Origin: Ceratotherium simum simum
Taxonomy: Eukaryota; Chordata; Mammalia; Perissodactyla; Rhinocerotidae
Reading direction: 5' to 3'
Assembly (NCBI RefSeq): GCF_000283155.1
Contig: NW_004454281.1
Coordinates: 2,681,104-2,745,103 of the forward strand
DNA length: 64,000 nucleotides
Positions 32,301 to 40,400 of the stretch are shown here, piece by piece. The notes below the pieces were generated by a model that worked only from the letters and a program-made list of their open reading frames with translations, was not told the origin of the DNA and made no database searches. Each line of letters opens with the position of its first letter. The stretch's first letter is position 1. The translations under genes were made by a program, and so were the position numbers.

Positions 32301-33162
32301 GTAAATGCAGCTCGACAGGACTTGCTAGTGGATTGCATGTGGGGCATGAGGGAGAGAGAGGGAACCCACGGATTTGGGCGTAAGGACCTGGGGGGATCGT
32401 GGCGCTGTTTTCTGTGATGGGGAGACTGGAAGAGCAGGGGTGAGGGAGGAAGAGCGAGTGTTTGGACACGCTCAGTTGAGGTGCCTGTTGGGGCTGGCGG
32501 GAGCTCGGAAGGGCCAGGGCCGCAGCCTGTGCAGTGTCCTCAGCCGCCCGCTCAGGGTCCGGCTCCACTGGAGTGAGAAAGCTGCCTTGTGGAGCTGAAC
32601 TCGGGCCTCGCTGCCTCAGGGACACCAGGCTCAACCGGCCACACCGCCCTGCTGTTCTCCTCAGTGTGAGGAGAGTTTTTCACCCCCGTGTCCTCGTGCC
32701 ATGAGTGCGGGCGCGGGGGCTGGCCACAGGGAGGCCAGGCCTGGCGGGACGGGCAGGAACAGCAGGCAGCGGGGCCTTCTAACATGAGGCCCTTCTCTCC
32801 CGTGCCCAGGGGACATCTCCCAGAAGCCCTACGTGTCTGGGGAGGCGGACGCAGCCTCCCGAGAGCTGACAGGCTCCGAGGACTACCTGCTGCTCGCCTG
32901 CGACGGCTTCTTCGACGTTGTCCCCCACCAGGACGTGGCTGGCCTCATCCAGAGCCACCTAGTCAGGCAGCAGGGCAGTGGGCTGCACGTCGCTGAGGAA
33001 CTGGTGGCTGCAGCCCGGGAGCGGGGCTCCCACGACAACATCACGGTCATGGTGGTCTTCCTCAGGGACCCCCGAGACCTGCTGGAGGGCGGGGCCCAGG
33101 GGGCAGGGGACTTGCCCTCTGGCATCTCAGAGCCAGAGACCAACACTCTGCAGAGAAGCTAG
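17185..33162 (+). CDS. PPM1F: Protein phosphatase, Mg2+/Mn2+ dependent 1F (POPX2, CaMKP)
   Basis: PPM1F is a PP2C-family serine/threonine phosphatase. It dephosphorylates CaM kinases and PAK with PIX partners and acts on actin dynamics and adhesion. Joined segments 17185-17381, 22489-22634, 27533-27735, 28415-28603, 30348-30491, 31399-31492 and 32810-33162 give 441 residues in continuous phase. The N-terminal 115 residues include an acidic patch ([14 protein letters not shown], about 97-110). The PP2C domain runs from about 150 to 412: MEDRH (165-169), VFDGHGG (192-198) with metal-binding Asp194, LGDSQ (268-272), SRAIGD (321-326), LACDGFFD with Asp356, and SHDN with Asp400. All catalytic residues are present, so the enzyme should be active. 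Human is 454 residues; the shortfall lies at both ends. TOP3B is the upstream neighbour. Confidence 0.96.
17531..18003 (-). repeat. MLT1 (MaLR) LTR
   Basis: It reads tgtgttggtttcccagggcg, then cttagaacaacagaaatgtg, then cacagttctggaggccggag. It ends gggggacacaattcaaccca tgaca. This is the reverse complement of an MLT1A-type LTR. It lies antisense in PPM1F intron 2. Confidence 0.8.
18008..18110 (-). repeat. MIR fragment
   Basis: The stretch tttcacagacgggagacaga followed by gtgggttaagagactggcct is the MIR 3' half in reverse orientation. It directly abuts the MLT1 LTR. Confidence 0.55.
20085..20170 (+). repeat. L2 3'-end-like fragment
   Basis: The stretch gctggatgtaagctccttga followed by aaaccccgagg resembles the L2 3' end (taagctccttgagggcaggg). 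It is short and diverged. Confidence 0.4.
21691..22092 (-). repeat. MLT1 (MaLR) LTR, second copy in intron 2
   Basis: It reads ggggcagccgtaacaaagtc, then ccacagaaatgtgttgtctc, then gagctctggaggccggaagt. It ends ggggacacagttcaacccat. It has the same family and orientation as the copy at 17,531. Confidence 0.78.
22489..22634 (+). CDS. PPM1F: PPM1F coding exon 3 (acidic patch)
   Basis: The exon is 146 nt, with acceptor gtccccag ending at 22488 and donor gtgagt at 22635. It encodes residues 67-114: [20 protein letters not shown] then [20 protein letters not shown] and EEEKAPVT. The Glu/Asp run corresponds to the acidic stretch of human PPM1F. It begins one base into a new phase to finish Arg66 and ends one base into Leu115. 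Confidence 0.94.
23663..23963 (-). repeat. Composite ERE SINE (both body modules)
   Basis: In reverse orientation the order is a poly-T run, cagccctgagctaacatcgt, gaccggctctgagctaacat, the second module aaagccccagtagatagttg, then the head accgctaagccacggggcca. The flanking duplication is cttattact. It lies inside an old antisense L1 tail that continues at 23,964. Confidence 0.92.
23964..24140 (-). repeat. L1 3' UTR fragment
   Basis: The stretch attgagatgtaattgacata followed by agggtatacagtgtgttgac is the common antisense L1M 3' end. The stretch before the SINE insertion is short. Confidence 0.65.
24419..24432 (-). promoter_or_regulatory. CTCF-like motif, reverse orientation
   Basis: The plus strand gcgccacctgctgg reads ccagcaggtggcgc on the minus strand, a full match to the CTCF core consensus. 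It faces the forward motif at 10,296. Function is inferred from the motif alone. Confidence 0.5.
25640..26190. repeat. Old LTR or transposon remnant, family not assigned
   Basis: The stretch ctactacatgacaaattgcc, then aaatttagtggcttaaaaca, then gtttctgtgagtctggaatt and attagaagcaggtcactaag is a known mammalian interspersed repeat pattern. I do not assign the family with certainty. It ends near ccatcatctggccctaat. Confidence 0.55.
26190..27340 (-). repeat. Antisense L1 3' ends, one apparently nested in another
   Basis: 26,490-27,115 is an L1 3' part in reverse (aattaacctttaatttgaga, then tgaatcatctctatttctat, then cagtgtgtgtgtgtcggcag and catggcagttgcatgtttag). It is flanked by another antisense L1-like stretch (26,200-26,480 and 27,120-27,340) with ataatttactctgtcattgg and gcacatattgccaaacc. 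The outer copy seems split by the inner. Confidence 0.6.
27533..27735 (+). CDS. PPM1F: PPM1F coding exon 4 (MEDRH motif)
   Basis: The exon is 203 nt, with acceptor cccatcag ending at 27532 and donor gtgagt at 27736. It encodes [17 protein letters not shown] through [20 protein letters not shown] to FNQLFGLP (residues 116-182). MEDRH is the first PP2C motif, whose Glu/Asp contributes to the metal site. The exon ends in phase 0. Confidence 0.96.
27736..28414 (+). other. PPM1F: PPM1F intron 4
   Basis: This 679 bp intron shows a MIR-like stretch in reverse orientation around 28,080-28,260 (cctggtacatcttacctcgt, then gaaactgaggctctgg). Nothing else was recognised. It ends ttccccaccag. Confidence 0.6.
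28415..28603 (+). CDS. PPM1F: PPM1F coding exon 5 (DGHGG motif)
   Basis: The exon is 189 nt, phase 0 at both ends, with donor gtgaga at 28604. It encodes [20 protein letters not shown] through [20 protein letters not shown] to KAKRE (residues 183-245). DGHGG (194-198) is the signature metal-binding loop of PP2C enzymes. Confidence 0.97.
28604..30347 (+). other. PPM1F: PPM1F intron 5
   Basis: This 1.74 kb intron contains a reverse MIR-like fragment at about 29,590-29,700 (aatctgaggcccagagagct) and an antisense L1 3' UTR piece at 29,885-30,170. The remainder is unassigned. Confidence 0.65.
29885..30170 (-). repeat. L1 3' UTR fragment, antisense
   Basis: The stretch cactttattgagatctaatt, then agtgtacaatttgataggtt and cacaatagcggacatttctg is the common L1 3' UTR seen in reverse. 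It lies in PPM1F intron 5. Confidence 0.75.
30348..30491 (+). CDS. PPM1F: PPM1F coding exon 6 (GDS motif)
   Basis: The exon is 144 nt, with acceptor ctccctgcag ending at 30347 and donor gtaagg at 30492. It encodes [20 protein letters not shown] through [20 protein letters not shown] to EPHRPERQ (residues 246-293). SGTT and GDS are conserved PP2C motifs. Confidence 0.96.
30492..31398 (+). other. PPM1F: PPM1F intron 6
   Basis: This 907 bp intron is mostly unassigned. A small antisense L1-like scrap lies at about 31,185-31,265 (ttgcaccataacctgttgag, then gttgaggttatttgtaatta). The acceptor is tatctcctgcag. Confidence 0.6.
31399..31492 (+). CDS. PPM1F: PPM1F coding exon 7 (SRAIG motif)
   Basis: The exon is 94 nt, with donor gtaagg at 31493. 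It encodes [20 protein letters not shown] then [11 protein letters not shown] (residues 294-324) plus one base of Gly325. LAVSRAIGD is a conserved PP2C motif, completed across the junction. Human has [20 protein letters not shown] as I recall it. Confidence 0.96.
31493..32809 (+). other. PPM1F: PPM1F intron 7
   Basis: This 1.3 kb intron shows no repeat or exon that I could identify. It ends ctcccgtgcccag. Confidence 0.6.
32810..33162 (+). CDS. PPM1F: PPM1F terminal coding exon 8 (CDGFFD and SHDN motifs)
   Basis: 353 coding nt end with TAG at 33160-33162. The exon encodes [20 protein letters not shown] through [20 protein letters not shown] to [17 protein letters not shown] (residues 326-441). 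Asp356 and Asp400 are the late metal ligands of the PP2C fold. The variable tail after [10 protein letters not shown] is shorter than the human tail I remember. Confidence 0.97.
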
Positions 33163-34336
33163 GAGGTCCAGGCCCCCCGCCTGCTCCCTGTGATCCTCCC
33201 TCAGATGCCTTAGGACCAGACAGATGGCAGTGGGCAGGTGGCAACACCCACGCAGTACTTTCCCCAGGACCCCGAGCCCCTCGTGCTGCTTGCATCAGCC
33301 CATCTCGGCGGCAAGACCTGCACTGGGTGGTGAGTGTCTCGCCTTGCTGGCGACAGGCAGTGGGACGGCGGGGTCTCTGAAGGAGGCCTAGGGAGGAGAC
33401 CTCACGACAGTGACGAGGCCCGGGAGGTGGACCGGCCTTATTCCCCATCGGGCAGGGGCCGGACCAGAGGCTACAGGCGCCAGGCAAGCGAGCGGGGCAG
33501 CAGGACGCTGTATGGGGGTCCCTCAGGCGGACCCGGGAGCCACGGACGTTCTCAAATGCATCCAGCAGAGGTTTCTCGTCGGCTCCTCCTGCCCACAGCT
33601 GCAAGGGGAGAAGAGTGAGTGCCAGGGATCTGGTCTGCCGCATCGCGCACCCGCTGGTGACACGCCTGCCCTGGCCTCCCTGGTCCCCTCGTCCCTGGAG
33701 CACCTGGGGAGAGGAAGCTCAGAACAACCACGCACACATCTTTTGTTTGTGGTCTCTTGTTTTCCAGGGAGAAGTCTGATTCAGAAGCAGTATTTCAGAG
33801 TTGTCTTTGTTTCGTCAGTGCCAAGGTGACCTGATGTGTCATATAACTTAGACAGGGCTTAGCGTTTATTTTATTCCTTAGAAAACTAAGTATTGTTTTT
33901 TTTTTTTTTTAGGGGAAACTTCTTTTGCAGTGTTACTGAATTTTTTTTCCTAAATCAGGATTGAAACAAAGATTTTTCCAGGTGGTGTTAATAAGCCATT
34001 CAAGTGCCTTAACCAGCTTTAGGTGAGGCTGGAAGTGCCAGGCCTCTGAAGGATTCTACTAGCCGTGTTTCAGTTTTTACGAAGCAGGATTTATTTTGTC
34101 AGGCGTGATTTGGGCTAGAATTCTTCCTGAAGAGTTCTTGCTTTGTGATGCGCCGCTGACAGTCAGCAAAGTGGCCCTGAGAGCGTGGCCTGGGCCAGAC
34201 CACGGGGCTCTGGGGCCTCAGGGTGACCGTGGCCTGCCCCCCAGCCCCCCTTGGCCCTGCCCCTCATGTCTCTGGCTGGACCCCAAGCTGAGGGACCGAG
34301 CTTCGTGAATGGGCAGGTCCTTGCTGCTGTTTGACT

Positions 34337-34351
34337 AGAATATTCTAGAAT
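34337..34351 (+). promoter_or_regulatory. Perfect three-unit heat-shock element
   Basis: agaatattctagaat fits nGAAnnTTCnnGAAn exactly. It lies in the inferred PPM1F 3' UTR. HSF1 binding is inferred only; see findings. Confidence 0.4.
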
Positions 34352-35851
34352 CTCTTGTGTATTGGTAGTTGAGTTGCATTCATTGGGGAACACACTGAAG
34401 AGGCTCTGGCAAGTCTGGAGGTAGCCTGGGGGTCTCTGGTTCCGTTTGGAGGCAGCAGGGTTGCTGCTGGGAGTCTGTCCCACCTGCCCAGGCCGCAGCC
34501 CCTCATTCTGCCCTGTGGCTGGCTGCCTCCGCTGCCTTCTCTGCCCATGGTCCCCCTGCCTGTGAGCAACTCGCTGTCCCCTAGTGCACCTGGGAAGGTG
34601 AAGCTCAGAAGCCACAGGACTCGGGTGATACAGGTTACTCACGTCAAGTGGGGCAGATGTGACTCGAGTGTGGAGTTGAAAGAAGCAGGGCTGGGTGAGG
34701 GCTCCAGGCAGAGGTCAGGGGGCCCTGGAGAGAGGGGTCTCTCCGGAAGGACCCGGCTCACAGTGGTGGGCAGGGCTGCTGCAGGCGGAGGCCAGCAGGT
34801 CTGGGAAGGGCAGTGGGTGGCTTTGGCTTAGCTGAGGTTTCAGGAGAATGTCACTGGCGGGGCAGAGGGCAGGGGGAGGAAGCTTGGCATCAGGTCCCCA
34901 AGGCCGTGCAGTCCTGTGGTTCAGCGTCCACCCACAGCAGTGGGGCCCCGGGAGGGTCTGCACAGGGAGCGAGCCCACCTGCCCTGCCGGGAGCCTTGGC
35001 CCCTCTCAGCCCAGGGAGGGGGGATGGTGAGAGCCGCCCTCCTGAGGCGAGTCTGCTGTCCAGCAAGGAGAGAGGGAGCCAGCGGGGGGGTGGGGGCCCA
35101 CCACCTGCAGCCTCAGCATTTACCCCCCACTCCCACGGCAAGGAAGAAGCAGCTTAGACGTGGTCAATGCCTTGCTCAAGGGCTCATGATAAAAAGCATC
35201 CTAAACATGGTCACTGCAATTCAGAGAATGTTCAGTGGCCAACATGACTTTAACTTGAAGGCCCCGCTGCCTTCTGGGGGCCAGAAGCCTCCTCATTGGC
35301 CCCTCCCAGCACCAGGCTGGCAAGAGGCAGGATGTGGCCCCACCCTTCACTACCAGCCCAGCCGCCCGTGGACATGACCTTAATGGAGGGAGGGATCGAT
35401 GTTTCTTTGCTAATCTTACTCCATTGATTGCCGCCAAGAGTGGAGCTTCCCCCACAGAGTCTGGGTCACCCCACCTGGTGGTCTGATTCATGCACCGGCC
35501 CGAAGCCCGGGAGATCTCCCCAGGCTTGTCCCGGTGTCTTCCCTACCCCGAGCCAGGCTGCTGGGGTCAGAGGCTCCCGCCCCCCACCCACCAGGCTGCC
35601 TGGTGCGGCCCTGGGAGCTGCTCGTCCTTCCCTGGAGACCAAGGGAGCCTCGTTCTCCTGCTGCGCAGGGACTGGCCTTGTGCATGCACCCCGGCACAGA
35701 GGAGATCTCTCCATCCTCACCAGGCTGGGCTGGGAGCCCTTGGACATCTTCAGCCTCTGCGAGTCCTGGCGCAGTTCCTCTTCAGGCCACAGGCACTGGT
35801 GTGGACCTTGAGCCCCTTCTCAAGTACCAGCCTTGCCGCTAGCTCATCGTA

Positions 35852-35883
35852 TGAGCTGAGCAAGTCGTGAGCTGAGCAAGTCG
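35852..35883 (+). repeat. 16-bp tandem duplication
   Basis: tgagctgagcaagtcg occurs twice back-to-back (35852-35867, 35868-35883) without mismatch. Perfect identity suggests a recent slippage event. Confidence 0.85.
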
Positions 35884-36123
35884 TTGCGCCTCCCTGGGCC
35901 TGTTTTCCCTTCGTAGGGCACAGGGTTGCACTGAGTCTGTGCAGCAGCTCCTGGAATTTTGGAGGTGCAGGGGCCACTCGGGGTGAGCCTGGTGCATCAG
36001 GGAGATGCCGCCAGCGCTGAGGGCCCATCCCCCATCGCCAGCAGGGAGGGCTGTTTAAGTATTATTAGTGTCTATTCTTAAATTTAAGTGGGTTGGAAAA
36101 GAATCGAGCTGCAGCTGCCAGCG

Positions 36124-36133
36124 CCTTATATGG
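36124..36133 (+). promoter_or_regulatory. CArG box (SRF-type)
   Basis: ccttatatgg matches CC(A/T)6GG. Several such matches are expected by chance in 64 kb, so support for function is weak. Confidence 0.25.
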
Positions 36134-36228
36134 GGTACAAAAGCTGGAGAAGTCAGCCCTGCTTTCACAGGTAGGGCTGATCCCGAGCCAGCGGGGGAGT
36201 TGGGGAGAGCAGGCTCCCTCTTCAGGTG

Positions 36229-36261
36229 TGGGGGGTGGGGGGCGCCTGGGAGGGGGCGGGG
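36229..36261 (+). other. G-quadruplex-prone G tract
   Basis: Four or more runs of three to six G are separated by loops of one to five bases (ggggggtggggggcgcct, then gggagggggcgggg). In the sense strand of the PPM1F 3' UTR it could fold as RNA G4. Confidence 0.5.
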
Positions 36262-36917
36262 CGCAGCTGGGCTCTCCAGGTTGTTCTAGTCAAGTTCCCA
36301 ACCCGCTGAAATCCCGGAGGCAAATGCATGGCCTCCCTGACCCAGCCCGTCCTCAGCATCCAGGACTAGGAAATGGGCATGTTTTGGGGGGAGAGTGACA
36401 GGGGCCTGGCCCCACAGGAGAAACCAGGCTCTCTGAGATCCTGGGTCAGCTCTGGCGACCCCTGCCTTTGCTGCAGTCCTGCCTGCCTGCCTGCCCTGCC
36501 TGGGCCAGCACATGGCCCCAGCCCCACCCCTTCCCCTGCGTCCCGGCTACCTCAGCAGTATTCCCAGGGCTGGGGGCACAGCGCTGGCTGCTCCTAGGCC
36601 TGGCCCCCACCCAAGCTAAACGGAAACCGGGTGGACCTGTGCAAAATAAGCTGTTTTGGTTTGATTCTGGCTGTAGCCCCAGGGGGCATCCCCGGGAGGC
36701 CTGCGATTTTCGCCAAGGCTCCACAGCTTTGCCAAACGCGCCGCACGAGCCTTGCCGAGGCTGTGCACGTCTCACTGGGTGCCTGGGAGTGGTGTTCTGT
36801 GCCAGGGGAGGTCTTGTTCCAAGACAGGATGGCAGTTCCCCTGTCTGCAGGGGTAAGTCCCCGGCATGAAGGGGCCAGAAAGGCGATCTCCTCCCAGGGC
36901 CACTGTGCTCAAGTGTC

Positions 36918-36923
36918 AATAAA
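36918..36923 (+). terminator. PPM1F: PPM1F poly(A) signal AATAAA
   Basis: aataaa is followed within 30 nt by a GT-rich element (gagttgtgaaaccctgttg). It is taken as the end of the PPM1F transcript, with cleavage near 36,940. Confidence 0.65.
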
Positions 36924-36940
36924 CCATGAGTTGTGAAACC

Positions 36941-39200
36941 CTGTTGCCAGAGTCCTGCCTTCTTCTCTCACCTCTGAGTGCCTGGTCCTCCTGGGTGTCC
37001 AGGTGTGTCTGGAAGCTGCTGGGGGGCCACCGACAATCTCCTTGCAGAGAGCAGACAAATTCAGGAGAGAGTCCGGCCGCCCTCGGCCCCTGCCGGCTGG
37101 CCAGCCTGGCCTGGTCCTCATCTCTGGGGGGATGAGAGCAGGAGAGTGTGTTCACTGTGAGCCTGTGCAGGGCTGACAGGAGTGGGCTGAGGCCCCTGGG
37201 GACCTCACATGACATTGGGGATCCTACAGGGACACAACTCGGACGAGAGGGGCAGGTTGGCGGCTCTTGGGGAGGTCCCTTGTGCTCCTTGCTGAACTCA
37301 GACCTCAAGGGAACGTGGAAAACATCAGAAATGCCTCCACACACGCTGCTGACCCACAGCCCCGGAATGCCGCCCAAACTTCTCCCCAAAACATGGGGGG
37401 CGCTTGTGCTTTGGGTCAGTTGGGGCAGCTAGCCAGAGAGTCTGCGTCCCTCCCACCTCCAGCCCCTGCCCCAGACCTTCGAGCCTTTGCCCGCTCTCCT
37501 TGCCTAGGGGCCCCTCTCGCTCATTTGGGGGCCTTGTCAGTCTGATTTCTCCCAGTCCTTCCCAAGTCACCTCCAAGAGTTTTTAGGGCCCCTTCCACTC
37601 CAGGCTGCCCAGGGTAGTGGTCTCCCACCCCCAAGACCACACAGCATGGGAGGCAGCTTTGTTTCTCCATTGTGTCACCGACGGGGGTTCCGGGACCCCC
37701 AGCCCCCCTGACTCGCTCGTCTGCCTTCTCCTCCCCACTCCCCAACCCCTACCTCCTCCGAGCTCCCTGCAGAGCCGTGTCCTTAAGTATCCGCTGTCTT
37801 GTGTGTCTGAATCTGTCGCTGCAGCCAGATGGTGGCTCTGCCCTCCCCCCACCATCACGGAGTTTGGAGCCCGGGGGAGAGCACCGTCTCTGGGGCGGTG
37901 GGGTGGGGTGGAGGGGGGAGGCCTGAGGGACTGGGCATACCAGCCAGGCAGGGGCTGAGCAGCCCCTGGGGCAGCTGAGTGTCCTGATGGCAGGTGAGGG
38001 TGGGGCCAAGGACATCAGCCAGGCTCTCTGCCTGCAGGAGGACAAACTTGCACCCAGAGGCCAACTCGGTGCAGATGGCTGAGGGCACAGGGAAGAGGGC
38101 TGGGAGCAGGGCCATGGGACGGAGTCTCACCTCCACCAGGTGGGGGCTTCAGCCGCAGACAGGTTCCCCAGGCCGGGGCTGGGATGAGGCCGAGCTGGGA
38201 GGGCTGGCGACTAGTCCACTCCCAGAGTTCCCTGCAGAGGCTCCCAGGACCCCTCCCTGTCCCCTTCTGGTCCTGCACAGCCTTCCGTCCTCGTCGGGTT
38301 GGTCTGGGGCAGAGCTGGGTTCTGAAGCTGTCAAGCATCCGCTAGGCCCACGCGCGAAGCCACACGTCATCTTGGGTGTGCTTCCTGGGACTTGAGCTGC
38401 GGAGTCCCAGACATCTGGGCGCCCAAGGCCAAGGAGTGGGTGCGGCCTCCTCAGAGCAGCCCTTTGGATTGCTGCCACCCCAGCAGAGGGTCCTGGGTGA
38501 GTGCCAGTTCCAGGCGCAGTGCGGGGGGCCATGGGGGCTCCACTGCCCATCCCAGGCAAGCCCCTCCTCAGACCACTGTCTCTGCCAGTCATTCTGGCTG
38601 TGGCAGGAGAGACCCCCTCCTCCTCCCCCTCCTTTCTTAAATTATAAAAGTGATATGACAACATGACAAAACTTGGAAAAGAGAGAAGATGAAAAACAAG
38701 ATTTGGTTTCAGGTGCAGAACAAAATAACTAAGATAAGTGTTTAGAAATAGTTTAAAAAATAAAGCCTCTTAACATGAAAGGCACCTTTTTGCCCAGAGA
38801 GATTAAAACAATATAAAGTTGCTGAAGATGAAACAGATTAAAAGCTATAGGTTTTAGAGCCAGAACTACATGAGCTTATGTCATTGACAAAAACGGGGTA
38901 TAATTTGGTACATTTGATGTCTGTTTGCATCATTACGCTCTTGATGAATTAAGAGGCCTCACTTCATGAAGCTGGTTCTCGGCAGCTGCCACTAAGTCCA
39001 GGCAGGCTGGGCCCCAGCCCCAGAACATTCCCCTTTCAGGGCAGCCTCTCCGCCGTCCGGGCTGGGCAGGGAGACAGACACAGGCTGCCTGTGCCGTCCT
39101 CTCTCCACGCCTGATCCTGACAGTGCGGCACGCCTGCGCCGTTCTTCTATTTTTAAAATATGAAGGATTTGACATAAACTCACCAAGAATCAATGTCATA
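36941..39200. other. Intergenic DNA downstream of PPM1F
   Basis: The DNA is GC-rich to about 38,630, then abruptly AT-rich. No exon with splice support and no clear repeat family was recognised. 38,630-38,940 is A-rich and probably an old LINE scrap. Confidence 0.5.
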
Positions 39201-39219
39201 GATAGGATATGACTGCAGC

Positions 39220-39920
39220 TCCACCAAGCAACATCCAGAGTCTGCGCCCCTCTGAGAAACCCCCCACATCCTCTTTATAGATTTGCCACATAAGTATATT
39301 TCCCTACACACTATCGTTTTGTTTTGCTTGTCTTTTTATGAAAATGGAATTTTGCTGTATGCATTCTTCTGCTTCATGTTTTCATTACTCAGCATTCTGT
39401 TTCTCAGGTTTTCCATGCTGTGTGGGTTTCTGGCTTTTTGCAGAAACAGAGCTGCTAAGAACATTCTCGACAGTCTCCTCATACCACATACAAGAATATC
39501 TTTAGGGTGCATACCAAGGAGTGAAACCCTGGACAGGACTGGCGATGGAATTTTCAGGGCCCAGTGCAATCAAAACACAGGCCCCTCCATAAATGATTAG
39601 GAATTTCAAGATGGCAGCAGCAGAGCATTGAGCCAGGTGTGGCCCATGTGACTGTACAGGTGTCCAGCCAGGAGGCCACCCTGGCTGCGTCTTCACCCAC
39701 CTATGGGGTCATGCAACGGGCTTGCACCATGTGGATGGCAGTGTACGGAACCACCGCTGTTCCACATCCTCACCACTTGCTGCCATCAGACTTTGTAGTT
39801 TTTGTCCATGTAATGAGTATAAAATGGCATCTCCCTGTGGTTTCAGTTTGCATTTCCTTGGTTAGCCGAGAGGGTGAGCAACTTATGTGTGTATTGACCG
39901 TTGGGTGACTTTGTTTTTAA
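39220..39920 (-). repeat. Antisense L1 remnants, interrupted
   Basis: The stretches tttttatgaaaatggaattt, agaatatctttagggtgcat, then ccacatcctcaccacttgct and agtttgcatttccttggtta match the L1 ORF2-end/3' UTR pattern in reverse. A non-L1 stretch lies around 39,530-39,650. Confidence 0.55.
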
Positions 39921-40049
39921 CAAACAGGGGCCAGACGTGGGCTCTCATTCCGTTCTTGCCCCTAAATGACCACATGGGCTTGGGGAGCCACTCCCCTCCT
40001 GGGGCCCCGTTTTTGTCCTTTGAACAATAGAGAGATGCAGTTTTGTAGC

Positions 40050-40180
40050 TCTGCTATTAGATTATAACCCCTTCGGTTCAGGGGCCACGTTCTCTTCCTC
40101 TTCGTATCTTCAGCCCAGGACCTGCCCCGACGTGCGTCTGTCTGTTGCATCTACTGAATGAAGGCTGTGATACACCAGAT
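40050..40180 (+). repeat. L2 3'-end fragment
   Basis: The stretch attataaccccttcggttca, then ggggccacgttctcttcct, then ctactgaatgaaggc follows the L2 3' end layout (gggcagggaccgtgtct ... ttgaatgaa). Confidence 0.5.
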
Positions 40181-40261
40181 CGGTCTGTAAGTATCAATGA
40201 AGGCAGAAAGGTGAGGGACTTCCCTCTGGACACAGGCAGTGTGGCCGGCAGAGGGGCAGAA

Positions 40262-40400
40262 AGCAAAGTCGGTTCAAAGCCGGCCTCTGCCAACCTCTGT
40301 GACCTTGGGCAAGGGAACGTCACCTCTCTGGGCTGCGTTTTCTCATCTGCGCACGGGGATGATGGCGTCGCCCTCCTGGGGTTGCCGCGAGGACTGAATT
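40262..40400 (+). repeat. MIR SINE fragment
   Basis: The stretch ctctgtgaccttgggcaagg, then cacctctctgggctgcgttt, then ctcatctgcgcacggggatg is the MIR core. Confidence 0.8.

Larger units (their letters stand above)
10340..36940 (+). other. PPM1F: PPM1F transcription unit
   Basis: The inferred primary transcript runs from the CpG-island promoter to the AATAAA at 36918. It has eight exons: non-coding exon 1 (to 10451), exon 2 (17134-17381), then 22489-22634, 27533-27735, 28415-28603, 30348-30491, 31399-31492 and 32810 to about 36,940. Both ends are inferred; the internal junctions are supported by reading frame and GT-AG signals. Confidence 0.75.
33163..36940 (+). other. PPM1F: PPM1F 3' UTR (about 3.8 kb)
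   Basis: The long GC-rich 3' UTR is inferred because no AATAAA or ATTAAA with a good downstream element was noticed before 36,918. I recall a 3' UTR above 3 kb for human PPM1F. It contains a perfect heat-shock element (34337-34351), a 16-bp tandem duplication (35852-35883), a CArG box (36124-36133) and a G-quadruplex-prone tract (about 36,229-36,261). No interspersed repeat is obvious inside it. Confidence 0.6.
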
